A DNA stretch of 64,000 nt from Paracidovorax valerianellae (GCF_900102625.1 NZ_FMZC01000013.1:89865-153864); one strand, 5' to 3'. Shown: positions 1-9,631, counted from the first letter of the stretch. Notes: a model not told the origin generated them from the sequence alone. Numbers and translations are program-made.

Positions 1-727
1 GCAGCCGCATCAGCCCGAACCGGAAGTCCGCCTCGCGCCGCAGTTGCCAGAAGTTCAGGCGGATCAGCGGCGCGCCGAACACGTACAGCGCCACCACCGT
101 GCCCACCAGCGCATACACCGCCAGAAAGCCCACGAGCACCCTGGAGATGGACCACAGCACCGTGCTGAACGCCACCAGCTGCATGCCCGCGCCGACGAAG
201 ATCAGCAAGAAGTGCGTGGAGCGGCCGGTGAAGGTGTTGATGTCTTCGCTGATGCGCTGGTCGGGGTTGTCGATGCCGCCCTGCGTGTTCAGCTCGTAGT
301 AGCGCCGTCCGCCCAGGTAGCCGTCCAGGAAGCGGTGCGTGAGCCAGCGCCGCCAGTGGTTGGAAAACGCATCGCGCATGTAGTAGTAGAAGGCGTACAC
401 CGGCACTGCGAAGGCGAGCACCATGAGGCAGGTGCGCACGGCGTCCCAGAAGCGGTCGCGGTCCTTGGCAGCCAGCGCCGAAGTCATTTCGCCGGTGCGG
501 TCGATCAGCATCACGGCCAGTTGCGTCTCGCACAGCATCAGCAGCACGAGCAGGCCCAGCAGCGACCAGGCCGCGACCTTCTTGTCGCCCTGCCAATACG
601 GCTTGGCCACGCTCATGAATTGCTTCCACGCGGCAATGGAAAAAGTGGGAGCGCGCCGGGAGGCCTGGTTGGCGGGGGCCGGGGTGGCTACCGTGGAAGG
701 ATCGGCAGCAGAAGCGGAGGAAGACAT
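1..727 (-). CDS. SbmA/BacA-type ABC transporter (N-terminal part, cut by window edge)
   Basis: The 3' part lies beyond position 1. The visible 242 residues begin with a short Ala/Ser/Pro-rich stretch, then four hydrophobic segments separated by basic loops. The DNPDQRISED block and the W..WLT.RFLDGYLGGRRYYEL block are typical of the membrane domain of SbmA/BacA and YddA/Rv1819c-like transporters. These are inner-membrane proteins that import peptides or related compounds. The ATP-binding domain, if present, is off the window, so peptide importer (SbmA) and full ABC exporter-like protein (YddA) cannot be separated. The start is the ATG at 725-727, divergent from the murA-like gene. Confidence 0.8.
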   Translation of the reverse strand, partial: MSSSASAADPSTVATPAPANQASRRAPTFSIAAWKQFMSVAKPYWQGDKKVAAWSLLGLLVLLMLCETQLAVMLIDRTGEMTSALAAKDRDRFWDAVRTCLMVLAFAVPVYAFYYYMRDAFSNHWRRWLTHRFLDGYLGGRRYYELNTQGGIDNPDQRISEDINTFTGRSTHFLLIFVGAGMQLVAFSTVLWSISRVLVGFLAVYALVGTVVALYVFGAPLIRLNFWQLRREADFRFGLMRL

Positions 728-983
728 TCAGTGGACAAAAAGGAAAGGCGGGAGCGCTGGAGCGGAAGATAGTGCGCTTGAGCAGGCCGGCCTGTCGGAC
801 ACGGCCCACGCCCGGCTAAGGAATCGCCCGCGACCCGCGAGGGCGGCGATCGGATAGGAGCAAAGGGCGGGCGCATTTGGGCACAAGAAACGGCACATCG
901 ACGGCACATGGGTGGCCCATCGGCGCCGCCGCAGGTATACAGTGCCGGCTGTTTTCTTTTCGGGCGTCCCCCGCATTCCCGCC

Positions 984-2285
984 ATGTCCAATCTCATCGT
1001 GCACGGAGGCACACCGCTGCGTGGCCGCATCACGCCTTCCGCCAACAAGAACGCCGTGCTGCCGGTGCTGTGCGCCACGCTGCTCACCAAGGCGCCGCTG
1101 CGGCTGCACGGCGTGCCCGACATTACCGACGTGCGCAAGATTCTGGACATCTTCCGCACGCTGGGCAGCGATGTGCGCATGGACCACGCCAGCGGCACGC
1201 TGGACCTGCACCACCGCGACACCGCGTTCGACGCCGCGGCCCACCGCCTGCCCGAAGAGATGCGCTCGTCGATCATGCTCGTGCCGCCGCTGCTGGCGCG
1301 CTTCGGTGTGGCGCGGCTCGAAGACAACGTGAAGGGCTGCACGCTCGGCGTGCGCGAGATCGATCCGCACGTGGAGGTGTTCCGCAGCTTCGGCGGCATG
1401 GTGGAGCGCGCGCAGGGCTCGCTGCTCGTGCGCTGCGCCGGGCCGTTGAACGCCACGCACCACTGGCTGGACTACGCCTCGGTCACCACCACCGAGAACT
1501 TCGTGCTGTGCGCGGCCTCGGCCCGGGGCGTGTCCACGCTGAACAATGCAGCGTCGGAGCCGCATGTGCAGGAGTTCTGCCGCTTCATGGCCATGCTGGG
1601 GGTTCGGATCGACGGCATCGGCACCTCGCGCCTCACCGTGCACGGCGGCTCCGAGCTGGGCGGCGGCGAGTTCCGCTTCGACGAAGACTTCCACGAGATC
1701 ACCACCTTTCTCGCCCTGGGCGCGATCACCGGCGGCGACGTGGTGGTGCGCAACAGCGCGCCTGAGAACTTTCCGCTGATCGACCGCACCTTCGCCAAGT
1801 TCGGCGTGCGCATCGAGCACGCCGACGGCTGGTCGCGCGCGCACCGCGACGGGCCGCTCACCGTGCAGACGCCCTTCACCAGCAACGTGCTGACGAAGGT
1901 GGAGGCCGCGCCCTGGCCCTACTTTCCGGTGGACCTGCTGCCCATCTTCATCGCCCTGGGCGTGCGGGCGCAGGGCAACGCCATGTTCTGGAACAAGGTG
2001 TACGACGGCGCGCTGGGCTGGACGGGGGAGCTGTCGAAGTTCGGCGCCCACGTGTTCTCGTCGGACCCGCACCGCATCGTGACCTTCGGCGGCAACGCGC
2101 TCACGCCCGCCGTGGTGGAGAGCCCCTACATCATCCGCGTTGCCATCGCGCTCTTCATGGTGGCGGCCAGCATCGACGGACGGTCCGAGATCCGCAACGC
2201 CACGCCCATCCGCCGTGCGCACCCGCGCTTCGTGGAAAACCTGCGCAGCCTGGGCGTGCAGGTGGAGTGGACCAGCGAGGAGTGA
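984..2285 (+). CDS. MurA-like UDP-N-acetylglucosamine 1-carboxyvinyltransferase paralogue
   Basis: A 433-aa EPSP/MurA-fold protein. MurA transfers enolpyruvate from PEP to UDP-GlcNAc in the cytoplasm, the first committed step of peptidoglycan synthesis. The ATG at 984 gives the MurA-like N-terminus; upstream in-frame residues are Arg-rich and unlike the family. Visible signatures are K22-N23 in SANKNAVLP, the PEP-site cysteine C119 in GCTLGVREID, and an Asp in FPVDLLPI. It diverges at the C-terminus, where the usual DRIYHIDRGYE region is replaced by NATPIRRAHPRF, and the FENR arginine block reads WNKV. It may therefore be a specialised paralogue rather than the essential enzyme. It stands alone, divergent from the ABC transporter. 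Confidence 0.85.
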   Translation: MSNLIVHGGTPLRGRITPSANKNAVLPVLCATLLTKAPLRLHGVPDITDVRKILDIFRTLGSDVRMDHASGTLDLHHRDTAFDAAAHRLPEEMRSSIMLVPPLLARFGVARLEDNVKGCTLGVREIDPHVEVFRSFGGMVERAQGSLLVRCAGPLNATHHWLDYASVTTTENFVLCAASARGVSTLNNAASEPHVQEFCRFMAMLGVRIDGIGTSRLTVHGGSELGGGEFRFDEDFHEITTFLALGAITGGDVVVRNSAPENFPLIDRTFAKFGVRIEHADGWSRAHRDGPLTVQTPFTSNVLTKVEAAPWPYFPVDLLPIFIALGVRAQGNAMFWNKVYDGALGWTGELSKFGAHVFSSDPHRIVTFGGNALTPAVVESPYIIRVAIALFMVAASIDGRSEIRNATPIRRAHPRFVENLRSLGVQVEWTSEE

Positions 2286-2331
2286 ATAGGAAAAGCGCCG
2301 AGTGCGCCCTGCGCCTCGGCGCGGCGGCGGC

Positions 2332-3159
2332 TCAGGGCGCCAGCAGGTCGTAGGCGGCGCGCACGCGCTGCAGGTCGCGGCCCAGGCGCCGGCTTTGCGG
2401 CAGGTGGCGCAGCCAGGCCAGGCGGCGCACCGTGGTGGCCAGCACCGCCCGCGCCTCGGGGCCCCGCGCCGAGAGCCACGCAGCCCACAGCGTGCGGGCC
2501 GACTCCAGCGCGCCGGCCTGGCGCAGGTACAGCGCGGTGGACTGCACGTAGCACAGCGCGTCGCGCGCATGGCACACGGGCAGCGGCAGCGCGGTGGCCG
2601 GGTCGTCCTCGAAATCGACATAGCCCACCACGCCGTCGGGGCAGCGCACCAGGTTGCGTGCGAAGGCCTGGCTCAGGCAGGTGCCGCTGGCGTGCACCTG
2701 CGCGATGGCATCGAGCCCCTGGCGCCACAGGGCCAGCACGGCCTCGGGGCCTTCGGCCACGGCGTGGTCGATCTCGTTGCCCAGCGAATGGGTTTCTTCA
2801 TCGGGGCGGCCTAGGTGACGCATCAAAAAGGCGTCTTGCTGCACCGCCAGCACTTCGGGCGCGCGAAGGCCGCGTGCGGCGAAGTCGCGCAGGCGCTCCA
2901 CTTCGATGGCAATGGCGGCCGGCCCGCCCGGCGTGGGAACCGGGCGCAGCACTGCCAGGCCCAGCAGCCGTGCCAGCACGGCCATGGCACGGTAGCGCCC
3001 CGGGCCGTGGCTGGCGCCCGCGCGCTTGAGCCACCATTGCGCGCCAGGCAGGCGGTAGCTCTGCACATTGGGCCCCTGGGTGGCTGCGTGCTCGCGCAGG
3101 AACGCCGCTGGGTCGGTCAGGGTCGCGGCAGGGGGCGAAGGGTCGGCGTGGGGCAGCAT
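2332..3159 (-). CDS. Kinase-fold (LPS-kinase/aminoglycoside-phosphotransferase-like) protein
   Basis: 275 aa. The C-terminal half carries the pattern of a kinase-like catalytic loop: an H..G motif (QVHASG), an Asn eleven residues after the Gly (FARNL), and a DFG-equivalent VDFEDDP. The N-terminal half has the WLKRAG Lys and a RYRAMAVLARLLG helix. This suits bacterial small-molecule or lipopolysaccharide kinases (Kdo/WaaP-like, PF06293). The substrate is not readable from the sequence. It converges with the murA-like gene, separated by 46 bp. It could instead be a pseudokinase, although the three motif residues are present. Confidence 0.6.
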   Translation of the reverse strand: MLPHADPSPPAATLTDPAAFLREHAATQGPNVQSYRLPGAQWWLKRAGASHGPGRYRAMAVLARLLGLAVLRPVPTPGGPAAIAIEVERLRDFAARGLRAPEVLAVQQDAFLMRHLGRPDEETHSLGNEIDHAVAEGPEAVLALWRQGLDAIAQVHASGTCLSQAFARNLVRCPDGVVGYVDFEDDPATALPLPVCHARDALCYVQSTALYLRQAGALESARTLWAAWLSARGPEARAVLATTVRRLAWLRHLPQSRRLGRDLQRVRAAYDLLAP

Positions 3160-3413
3160 GTCGATGGATAGGGCGATGGGCGATGGGCGGTCGGTGAGGC
3201 GGAGCCTGCAAGGGCGGCACGAAAGGCCTTGGAACGCTTGGAAAGGCCGTCAGGGCCGGGCGGATAAAATCGCCGCCTGCGGCCGGGCCGTGGCCTGGCG
3301 GGAACCCTGCCCAGCGCCATGCCTGCGCCAGCCCCGGTTCGCGGCCTTGCGCGGGCTGCGGCATCATAACGAAGCCTTTTTCTCTCCCCCGCCGCGCCCT
3401 TGGAGCCGCCCGC

Positions 3414-4256
<843 letters not shown>

Positions 4257-4350
4257 GGGATGCCGGCCCGGACGCGCTGCGCTTGCGCTGACAGCGCCTG
4301 ACCGGCCCCTTCTGCCTTTTTCCGCGTTTTCACCTTTCCACGTTTTCACC

Positions 4351-4370
4351 ACGCGCGCTCCGGCGCGCGT
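4351..4370 (+). terminator. GC-rich hairpin between UPF0149 gene and SulP gene
   Basis: Perfect 8-bp arms ACGCGCGC and GCGCGCGT around a TCCG loop, followed by TTT. It lies 8 bp before the SulP start codon, so it could end transcription of the upstream gene or fold in the SulP leader. Confidence 0.45.
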
Positions 4371-4378
4371 TTCCGTTC

Positions 4379-5869
4379 ATGACCCCTGCTTTCCTGGCCC
4401 GCCTGTGTGCCGAATGGGCGCCCAGCATTCCGCGCGAACTGCTCGCTGGTGCCGTGGCCACGTTCGCGCTGATTCCCGAGGTGATCGCGTTCGCGTTCGT
4501 GGCAGGGGTCGATCCGTCGGTGGGGCTGTTCGCCTCGTTCGTCATCAGCATCGTGATCGCCTTCGCGGGCGGGCGCCCGGCCATGGTGTCGGCCGCGGCG
4601 GGCTCGGTGGCGCTGGTGGCGGCGCCGCTGGTTCAATCGCACGGGCTGGGCTACCTGCTGGCCGCGGGCCTGCTGGCGGGCGCGGTGCAGGTGGCATTCG
4701 GGCTGCTGCGCATGGGCGTGCTGGTGCGCTTCGTCTCCAGCTCGGTGCGCACGGGCTTCGTCAACGCCCTGGCCGTGCTCATCTTCTCGGCGCAATTGCC
4801 GCACCTGCGCAGCGCCAGCGCGGCGACCTGGGCCATGCTGGCGCTGGGGCTGGCGATCATCTACGGGCTGCCGTGGCTGGGCCAGCGGCTGCGGGTGCGC
4901 GCACTCTCCGCCATTCCATCGCCGCTGATCTGCGTGGTGGCGCTCACGCTCGTCGCCTCCGGCATGGGGTTGCCCCTGCCCACCGTGGCCGACCTGGGCC
5001 GGCTGCCCGATGCGCTGCCGATGTTCGGCCTGCCCGAAGTGCCCGTGTCGCTGGACACGCTGCGCATCATCGCGCTGCCGGCGCTGGCGATCGCGATGGT
5101 GGGGCTGCTCGAATCCGTGCTCACCGCCGCGGTGGTGGACGAGATGACCGACACGCCCAGCGACAAGAACCGCGAATGCGCGGGCCTGGGCCTGGCCAAC
5201 CTCGCGGCCAGCTGCTTCGGCGGCATCGCCGGCTGCGGAATGATCGGCCAGGCCGTGGGCAATGTGAAGTACGGCGGGCGCGGGCGCCTGTCCACGCTGT
5301 TTGCCGGCGTGTTTCTGCTCATCCTGATGGTGGCGCTGAAAGACTGGGTCTCGCGCGTGCCGGTGATCGCGCTGGTGGCCATCATGGTGATGGTGTCCGC
5401 CTCGACGTTCGACTGGAAATCGCTGGGCACCGTCGTGCGCCACCCCCGCATGTCCAGCGCCGTGATGCTGGCCACCGTGGCCGTCACGCTCGCCACGCAC
5501 AACCTGGCTGCGGGCGTGGGGGTGGGGGTGGTGCTGAGCGGCGTCTTCTTCGCCTTCAAGGTGGCGCGCTTGCTCGACGTGCGGGCCGAAGACGATGCCG
5601 CCACCGGCCTGCGCACCTGGTACGTGTCGGGCCAGGTGTTCTTCGCCTCGGCCGATGCCTTCATCGACGCGTTCGACATCCTCGCGGCCGAAGGCCGGCC
5701 GGTGCGCATCGATGTCTCCCGCGCGCATTTCTGGGACGTGACCGCCGTGGCCGCGCTGGAAAAGGTGGTGCAGCGGCTGCGCCACCACGGCGCGGTGGTG
5801 GAGGTGGTGGGGCTGAATGAAGCCAGTGCGGTGCTGGTGGACCGGCTGGGGCCGAGCACGGAAAACTAG
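4379..5869 (+). CDS. SulP-family anion transporter with STAS domain
   Basis: 496 aa. About ten to twelve hydrophobic segments fill residues 15-400, including the SulP-type N-terminal block GAVATFALIPEVIAFAFVAGV and GLFASFV. A cytoplasmic STAS domain follows (about residues 405-496: VRIDVSRAHFWDVTAVAALEKVV). SulP proteins are inner-membrane symporters or exchangers for sulfate, bicarbonate or dicarboxylates; the substrate here cannot be assigned. It sits alone, immediately before a low-GC cassette. Confidence 0.9.
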   Translation: MTPAFLARLCAEWAPSIPRELLAGAVATFALIPEVIAFAFVAGVDPSVGLFASFVISIVIAFAGGRPAMVSAAAGSVALVAAPLVQSHGLGYLLAAGLLAGAVQVAFGLLRMGVLVRFVSSSVRTGFVNALAVLIFSAQLPHLRSASAATWAMLALGLAIIYGLPWLGQRLRVRALSAIPSPLICVVALTLVASGMGLPLPTVADLGRLPDALPMFGLPEVPVSLDTLRIIALPALAIAMVGLLESVLTAAVVDEMTDTPSDKNRECAGLGLANLAASCFGGIAGCGMIGQAVGNVKYGGRGRLSTLFAGVFLLILMVALKDWVSRVPVIALVAIMVMVSASTFDWKSLGTVVRHPRMSSAVMLATVAVTLATHNLAAGVGVGVVLSGVFFAFKVARLLDVRAEDDAATGLRTWYVSGQVFFASADAFIDAFDILAAEGRPVRIDVSRAHFWDVTAVAALEKVVQRLRHHGAVVEVVGLNEASAVLVDRLGPSTEN

Positions 5870-5932
5870 CGGTCTCTAAGAAACGCTGATACGACGCATT
5901 AACTATTTAGTAATTAACTTGTTTTAAAATCA

Positions 5933-5953
5933 ACTCTCTAACAATGGGAGAGT
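5933..5953 (+). promoter_or_regulatory. Hairpin covering the ribosome binding site of the STM2901-like gene
   Basis: Arms ACTCTC (5933-5938) and GAGAGT (5948-5953) enclose a 9-nt loop. The right arm overlaps the Shine-Dalgarno sequence GGGAGAG, three bases before the ATG at 5956. An AT-rich stretch with TAAAAT just upstream looks like a promoter. Masking of the SD is inferred from pairing only. Confidence 0.4.
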
Positions 5954-5955
5954 GA

Positions 5956-6387
5956 ATGGTTAATCGTTATAGCTTTGGTATCCATGAGCAGCTGGAACCA
6001 CAAGAGCTCTTCTTTTTAGTGTTTGTCGATACAGCAGCAAAACACTTTGGTGTCGAAGACATCGCAGCATTGGGCGCAGTGGTTGCCGGTTATCCGCTAC
6101 TCCCCACTCGAACAAAATTCAATGGGGCTACCCGAGGGACGTCGATTGCTTCTGTCGTTGCAAGAAAGGCGCTGCCATTCAAATTGAAGTACCAGATATT
6201 GCCGACGGTTACTTTGAAGAGTATGGCCAGCCTGAAAATATTATTTGTCAGGAACATCGGCGCATTTGTAGGGCGAACTATTCCTGTCATCGGGGTTTTT
6301 ATGCTGGCGTATGACGCCTATCGCATTTCCACCGAATCAGTACGTGCCTATAACGCGCTGGTTAAGGAAGAAGACAGGATGTTCTGA
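5956..6387 (+). CDS. STM2901-like family protein
   Basis: 143 aa. It resembles, from memory, the STM2901 family of enterobacteria: QELFFLVFVDTAAKHFG at the N-terminus, PLLPTRTKFNGATRGTSIAS in the middle, and a hydrophobic hairpin-like C-terminal segment (VRNIGAFVGRTIPVIGVFMLAYDAY) that looks membrane-inserting. The function is unknown. Base composition is visibly AT-richer than either neighbour, which suggests horizontal acquisition. Its TGA overlaps the ATG of the DUF1493 gene by one base, so the two are translationally linked. Confidence 0.65.
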   Translation: MVNRYSFGIHEQLEPQELFFLVFVDTAAKHFGVEDIAALGAVVAGYPLLPTRTKFNGATRGTSIASVVARKALPFKLKYQILPTVTLKSMASLKILFVRNIGAFVGRTIPVIGVFMLAYDAYRISTESVRAYNALVKEEDRMF

Positions 6388-6746
6388 TGGCTAACCATTC
6401 AATGACGGAAGTAGAGGCGTTCGCCCGAAAAGAATCGGGTGTTCTGCCGCACCGAAATCTCCATGGAGCGACCACGATCGAGGATGACCTGGGCATCACA
6501 GGGGACGACGCCACCGAGTTCATGGAGAAGTTCTTCGACGTCTTTGGCGTGGATGCCAGCGGCTTCGATTTCGGGCGGTATTTCCACGACGAAGGGTTCA
6601 ATCCCTTTCTCGTGCTCCTGATGCCCTTCCGCCGCTATCGGGACCGGCAAAAGAAGATTCCCATCACGCTGGCCATGCTGGCGAAGGCCGTTGAGTGCCG
6701 GCGATGGGATGCCGCCAGCATCGAGTCAGGCGGTACGAAGGCCTGA
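6387..6746 (+). CDS. DUF1493 family protein (acyl-carrier-like fold)
   Basis: 119 aa. DUF1493 proteins are small, acidic and acyl-carrier-protein-like. The N-terminal TIEDDLGITGDDATEFMEKFFDVFGVDASGFDFGRYF reads like an ACP helix II region but lacks the DSL phosphopantetheine serine context. It is paired with the STM2901-like gene. The role is unknown; a toxin/immunity-like or carrier-like pair is conceivable but not shown. It converges with pncC across 20 nt or less. Confidence 0.7.
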   Translation: MANHSMTEVEAFARKESGVLPHRNLHGATTIEDDLGITGDDATEFMEKFFDVFGVDASGFDFGRYFHDEGFNPFLVLLMPFRRYRDRQKKIPITLAMLAKAVECRRWDAASIESGGTKA

Positions 6747-7271
6747 CCCGAGCAGATCGGCCAGCCGCGCCAGCGCATGCCTCACCGTGGCGCTGCGCAC
6801 GGCGGCCCGGTCGCCATCGAAGCGCATTACTTCGCTGCGCACCACGCCCTCCACCGACCAGCCGAACCACACCGTCCCCACGGGCTTGTCCACGCTGCCG
6901 CCTCCCGGCCCGGCCACGCCGGTCACCGCTACGCTCACCTGCGCCGGCGAGCGCGCCACGGCGCCTTCGGCCATCGCGCGGGCCACGGGCTCGCTCACGG
7001 CGCCGTGCGCTTCGATGAGCGCGGCGGGCACACCCAGCAGGTCGCTCTTGGCCGCGTTGGAGTAGGTGACGAAGCCGCGCTCGAACCAGCGGCTCGATCC
7101 GGTGAGGTCGGTGCAGGCGCCGGCGATCAGCCCGCCGGTGCAGCTTTCGGCGGTGGCCAGCATCCAGCCGCGTGCGACCAGTGTTTGGGCGATATGAGTC
7201 AAATCGGCCTCCAGCGCAATAACCACTAGGGAGGATTGCTCTGTTTTTGATAGCGATCCGTTGAATGCCAT
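6726..7271 (-). CDS. pncC: Nicotinamide-nucleotide amidase (CinA C-terminal family)
   Basis: 181 aa. PncC hydrolyses nicotinamide mononucleotide to nicotinate mononucleotide plus ammonia in pyridine-nucleotide salvage. Family blocks are ATAESCTGGLIAGACTDLTGSS, the VTYSNAAKSDLLGV block, and AVTGVAGPGGGS..KPVGTVWFG. The first 20 or so residues before ADLTHIAQ are encoded by one copy of a 44-bp interspersed repeat (7214-7257), so the original start may have been displaced. The ATG at 7269-7271 is chosen. It lies 8 bp downstream of pgpA and is probably cotranscribed. The 3' end overlaps the DUF1493 gene by 21 bp. Confidence 0.85.
   Translation of the reverse strand: MAFNGSLSKTEQSSLVVIALEADLTHIAQTLVARGWMLATAESCTGGLIAGACTDLTGSSRWFERGFVTYSNAAKSDLLGVPAALIEAHGAVSEPVARAMAEGAVARSPAQVSVAVTGVAGPGGGSVDKPVGTVWFGWSVEGVVRSEVMRFDGDRAAVRSATVRHALARLADLLGSGLRTA
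7214..7257 (+). repeat. 44-bp interspersed element, copy A (inside pncC 5' end)
   Basis: Begins GCGCAATAACCACTAGGGAG, continues with a half-palindrome TTGCT...GATAGCGA. It matches copies at 32387-32430 and 34884-34927 at most positions. Confidence 0.75.
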
Positions 7272-7279
7272 GTCGGGCG

Positions 7280-7819
7280 TCACCACAGGTGCCTCCAGAG
7301 CGCGATTACCACCAGCGTGCAAAAGGCGGCCACCAGGTCGTCGAAAACGATGCCCCAGCCGCCGCGCCAGCCGAAGCCCTTGAACAGGCTGTCGGCCCAG
7401 GCCACGGGGCCGGGCTTGGCGGCGTCGAAGAAGCGGAACAGCGCGAACGCCGCGCACTGGCCCCAAAAACCCATGGGCATGGCCAGCCACAGCACGATCC
7501 AGAAGGCGATGACTTCATCCCACACGATGCTGCCCGGGTCGGCCACGCCCAGGTGCCGGGCGGTGGTGGTGCAGGCCCACCAGCCGACGAGCGTGCCCGC
7601 CAGGATCAGCACCCCGAAATGCACAGGCGCGAGCCACTGCTGCAGCACCAGGTAAGCGAGCCACGCCCATAGCGTGCCCACGGTGCCGGGCGCCTTGGGC
7701 GACAGGCCCGCGCCGAAGCCGAGGGCGATCCAGTGCGCGGGGTGCGACCGCATGAACGCGGCCGTGGCGCGGCGCGGTGCGCTGACGGGCGGGGCCGCGC
7801 CGAAGGGGGCGGCGTTCAT
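7280..7819 (-). CDS. pgpA: Phosphatidylglycerophosphatase A
   Basis: 179 aa inner-membrane phosphatase. It dephosphorylates phosphatidylglycerol phosphate to phosphatidylglycerol. Family motifs are GLSPKAPGTVGTLWA near the N-terminus, VWDEVIAFW in the centre and FKGFGWRGGWGIVFDDLVAA near the C-terminus, with three to four hydrophobic segments. The start ATG (7817-7819) overlaps the TGA of the upstream DUF4139 gene as ATGA, indicating translational coupling. pncC follows. Confidence 0.92.
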   Translation of the reverse strand: MNAAPFGAAPPVSAPRRATAAFMRSHPAHWIALGFGAGLSPKAPGTVGTLWAWLAYLVLQQWLAPVHFGVLILAGTLVGWWACTTTARHLGVADPGSIVWDEVIAFWIVLWLAMPMGFWGQCAAFALFRFFDAAKPGPVAWADSLFKGFGWRGGWGIVFDDLVAAFCTLVVIALWRHLW

Positions 7820-9510
7820 TGGTGCTCCCGCAGTTCGATCTCTTTCGGATAGCGCACGGTGTGCGTGGCCGTGAAGCGTGCCGTGGCGCCTGCGGCCAGC
7901 GGCTGCTGCCAGGCGATGGTGCCGGGCGTGCGGTTCCACGCGGTTTCCTGCGGCGCGGGCGTGTAGCGCGATTCGACCTCGATCTTTTCATTGCGCGAGA
8001 CCGGGGCCACGTCCAGCACCTGCAGCGTGACGGGCTGGGCGTGGCGGTTTTCCAGGCGGTAGGCGCGGGTGGTGCGGCGCTCCGTGCGGCCGCCCGTGAA
8101 GCCGGCGCTGCCGGTATTTTCCTGCTCGGGCTCGGCCTGCACGATGACCTGGTCATCCTGCCCGACCCAAAGGGTGGCCTTGCCGCCGGCCGTGGAGGCC
8201 TGTGCGAAGTCCAGCGTGTCGTTGCCCACGAAGGCGCCGTCGCGGTACAGGCCCACGGGCCCGGCCGGCCAGGCGCCGGGTGGCGGCGCGATCTCGGCCA
8301 CGAGGTAGGCCGTTTCCTGGCGCAGCGGCACGGCACGGGTGAGCAGGGTGGCCGATGCGTTGTGCGTGCCCAGCGCCAGCGTGGTGCGCTGGCCGTTCGA
8401 GGGCACGGTGATGCGCTGCGGTACCGCGAATTGCATGGCGTAGTTGCCGGAGAACGCGGTCACGTCGAAGCTCGGTGCATCAGCGGCTTCAGCCGCTTCG
8501 GCGATGGGGGCCGGCGCAGGCAGTGCTGCGGGGGCGGGCATGCGGGCCATGGCCATGGCCCTTTGCGGCTCCGGCTGGGGCGGCGGGGCCACGTCCACCG
8601 TCCAGCTGCCGGGCGCAGGGCCGCGCGTGGCGCGCGTTGCGGCTTGCGTGGAGAGGGTCAGGCGCACATCGGTCCAGTCCTCGCCGCTGTTTTGCGCGAC
8701 GAGCGCCAGCCGCTCCAGCACCACGGCGCCGGTCTCGCTGTTCAGCACGGCGCGGTAGGTGGGCTGCCAGCCGGGGCCGCGCACCTGGTAGGACAGGCGC
8801 AGTTCGCCCTCGCGCTCGGCCGCCAGGTTGACGGCGACGGACACGGCGCGCGCGCGCGGGCCGCCCGCATTGCGGTTGCGCTCGGCCACCAGGGGCTTGA
8901 GGGCGAGTTCCAGCGCCTCCTGCCGGCGCTTGAGCGCGTGCGAACGGGTGAGGGCGTCGAGCGAGGTCTTGCGCAAAGCGTCGGCCGTCGCCCCGATCTG
9001 CGCGGGGTTCACGGCCGCCGCTGCGGTACCGGCCGGCGCGCGGCGCTCGGCCGGCGGGGCATCGGCCGCGCTGCCGGCGTTGCCGGCCACGCCCTGCAGG
9101 TAGCGGTTCACCAGTTGCAGCGAGGACGTTTCGGCGCGCACGGCGGCCAATTGGTCTTCCAGCTCCTGGATGCGTCCGTCCAGCGGGCTGGCGCAGCCGG
9201 CAGCCACGTCGCGGTCTTCGGTGGTGATCTTGAATTCGCCCACGCGCACGCCGGTGCCTGCGGCGATCTGCAGGCTGGCGGTGTCGATGGAGGCGGGCAG
9301 GCAGCGGAACACGGCGCTGCGCGCGCCGGCTGCCACGCGCGCGGTGCGCTCCACGGTGGCGCTGCCGGGGGAGACGGTGACCTGGGTGATGCGCGAGGCC
9401 ACGCCGTCTTGCGCCAGGGCGTTGCCGGTGGCGAGCAGGGCCAGGGCGCCGGGCAATGTGGCCAGCAGTGCGGCCAGCGCGGGCCGCAACGGGGGCAGGG
9501 AATGGATCAA
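7816..9510 (-). CDS. MuiA-like DUF4140/DUF4139 protein, secreted
   Basis: 564 aa with a TTG start at 9508-9510. The TTG has GAGGAG six bases upstream and opens a clean signal peptide (IHSLPPLRPALAALLATLPGALALLATGNALAQ). An N-terminal DUF4140 domain (VSPGSATVERTARV) is followed by a coiled-coil-prone segment (RIQELEDQLAAVRAE) and the DUF4139 beta-rich region (LSYQVRGPGWQPTYRAVLN; VAQNSGEDWTDVRLTLST). The family was named after 'mucoidy inhibitor A'; the molecular role is unknown. A low-complexity Ala/Pro linker sits near residues 330-360. ATGA overlap with pgpA. Confidence 0.85.
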   Translation of the reverse strand: MIHSLPPLRPALAALLATLPGALALLATGNALAQDGVASRITQVTVSPGSATVERTARVAAGARSAVFRCLPASIDTASLQIAAGTGVRVGEFKITTEDRDVAAGCASPLDGRIQELEDQLAAVRAETSSLQLVNRYLQGVAGNAGSAADAPPAERRAPAGTAAAAVNPAQIGATADALRKTSLDALTRSHALKRRQEALELALKPLVAERNRNAGGPRARAVSVAVNLAAEREGELRLSYQVRGPGWQPTYRAVLNSETGAVVLERLALVAQNSGEDWTDVRLTLSTQAATRATRGPAPGSWTVDVAPPPQPEPQRAMAMARMPAPAALPAPAPIAEAAEAADAPSFDVTAFSGNYAMQFAVPQRITVPSNGQRTTLALGTHNASATLLTRAVPLRQETAYLVAEIAPPPGAWPAGPVGLYRDGAFVGNDTLDFAQASTAGGKATLWVGQDDQVIVQAEPEQENTGSAGFTGGRTERRTTRAYRLENRHAQPVTLQVLDVAPVSRNEKIEVESRYTPAPQETAWNRTPGTIAWQQPLAAGATARFTATHTVRYPKEIELREHQ

Positions 9511-9631
9511 GGGCGGCTCCTCGGTGGGCTGGCGGGTGAATCTGGAGGCGGCGGCAAGGTACCGCGCCCGGCGATTATTCACCCGTGCCCACTGCGGCCC
9601 GCAGGAACCCGCGCTGAGGGCGCTTTGGCGA

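Noticed and set aside
962..990. LexA-type box near the murA-like start
   Set aside because: ACAGTGCCGGCTGT has the half-sites in the wrong order for CTGT-N8-ACAG.
816..2621. Long minus-strand frame opposite the murA-like gene
   Set aside because: Shadow frame in high-GC DNA: Arg/Ala/His-rich, no domain, opposite a clear gene. Many similar long frames opposite thiL, SulP, hrcV and hrcU were dropped for the same reason.
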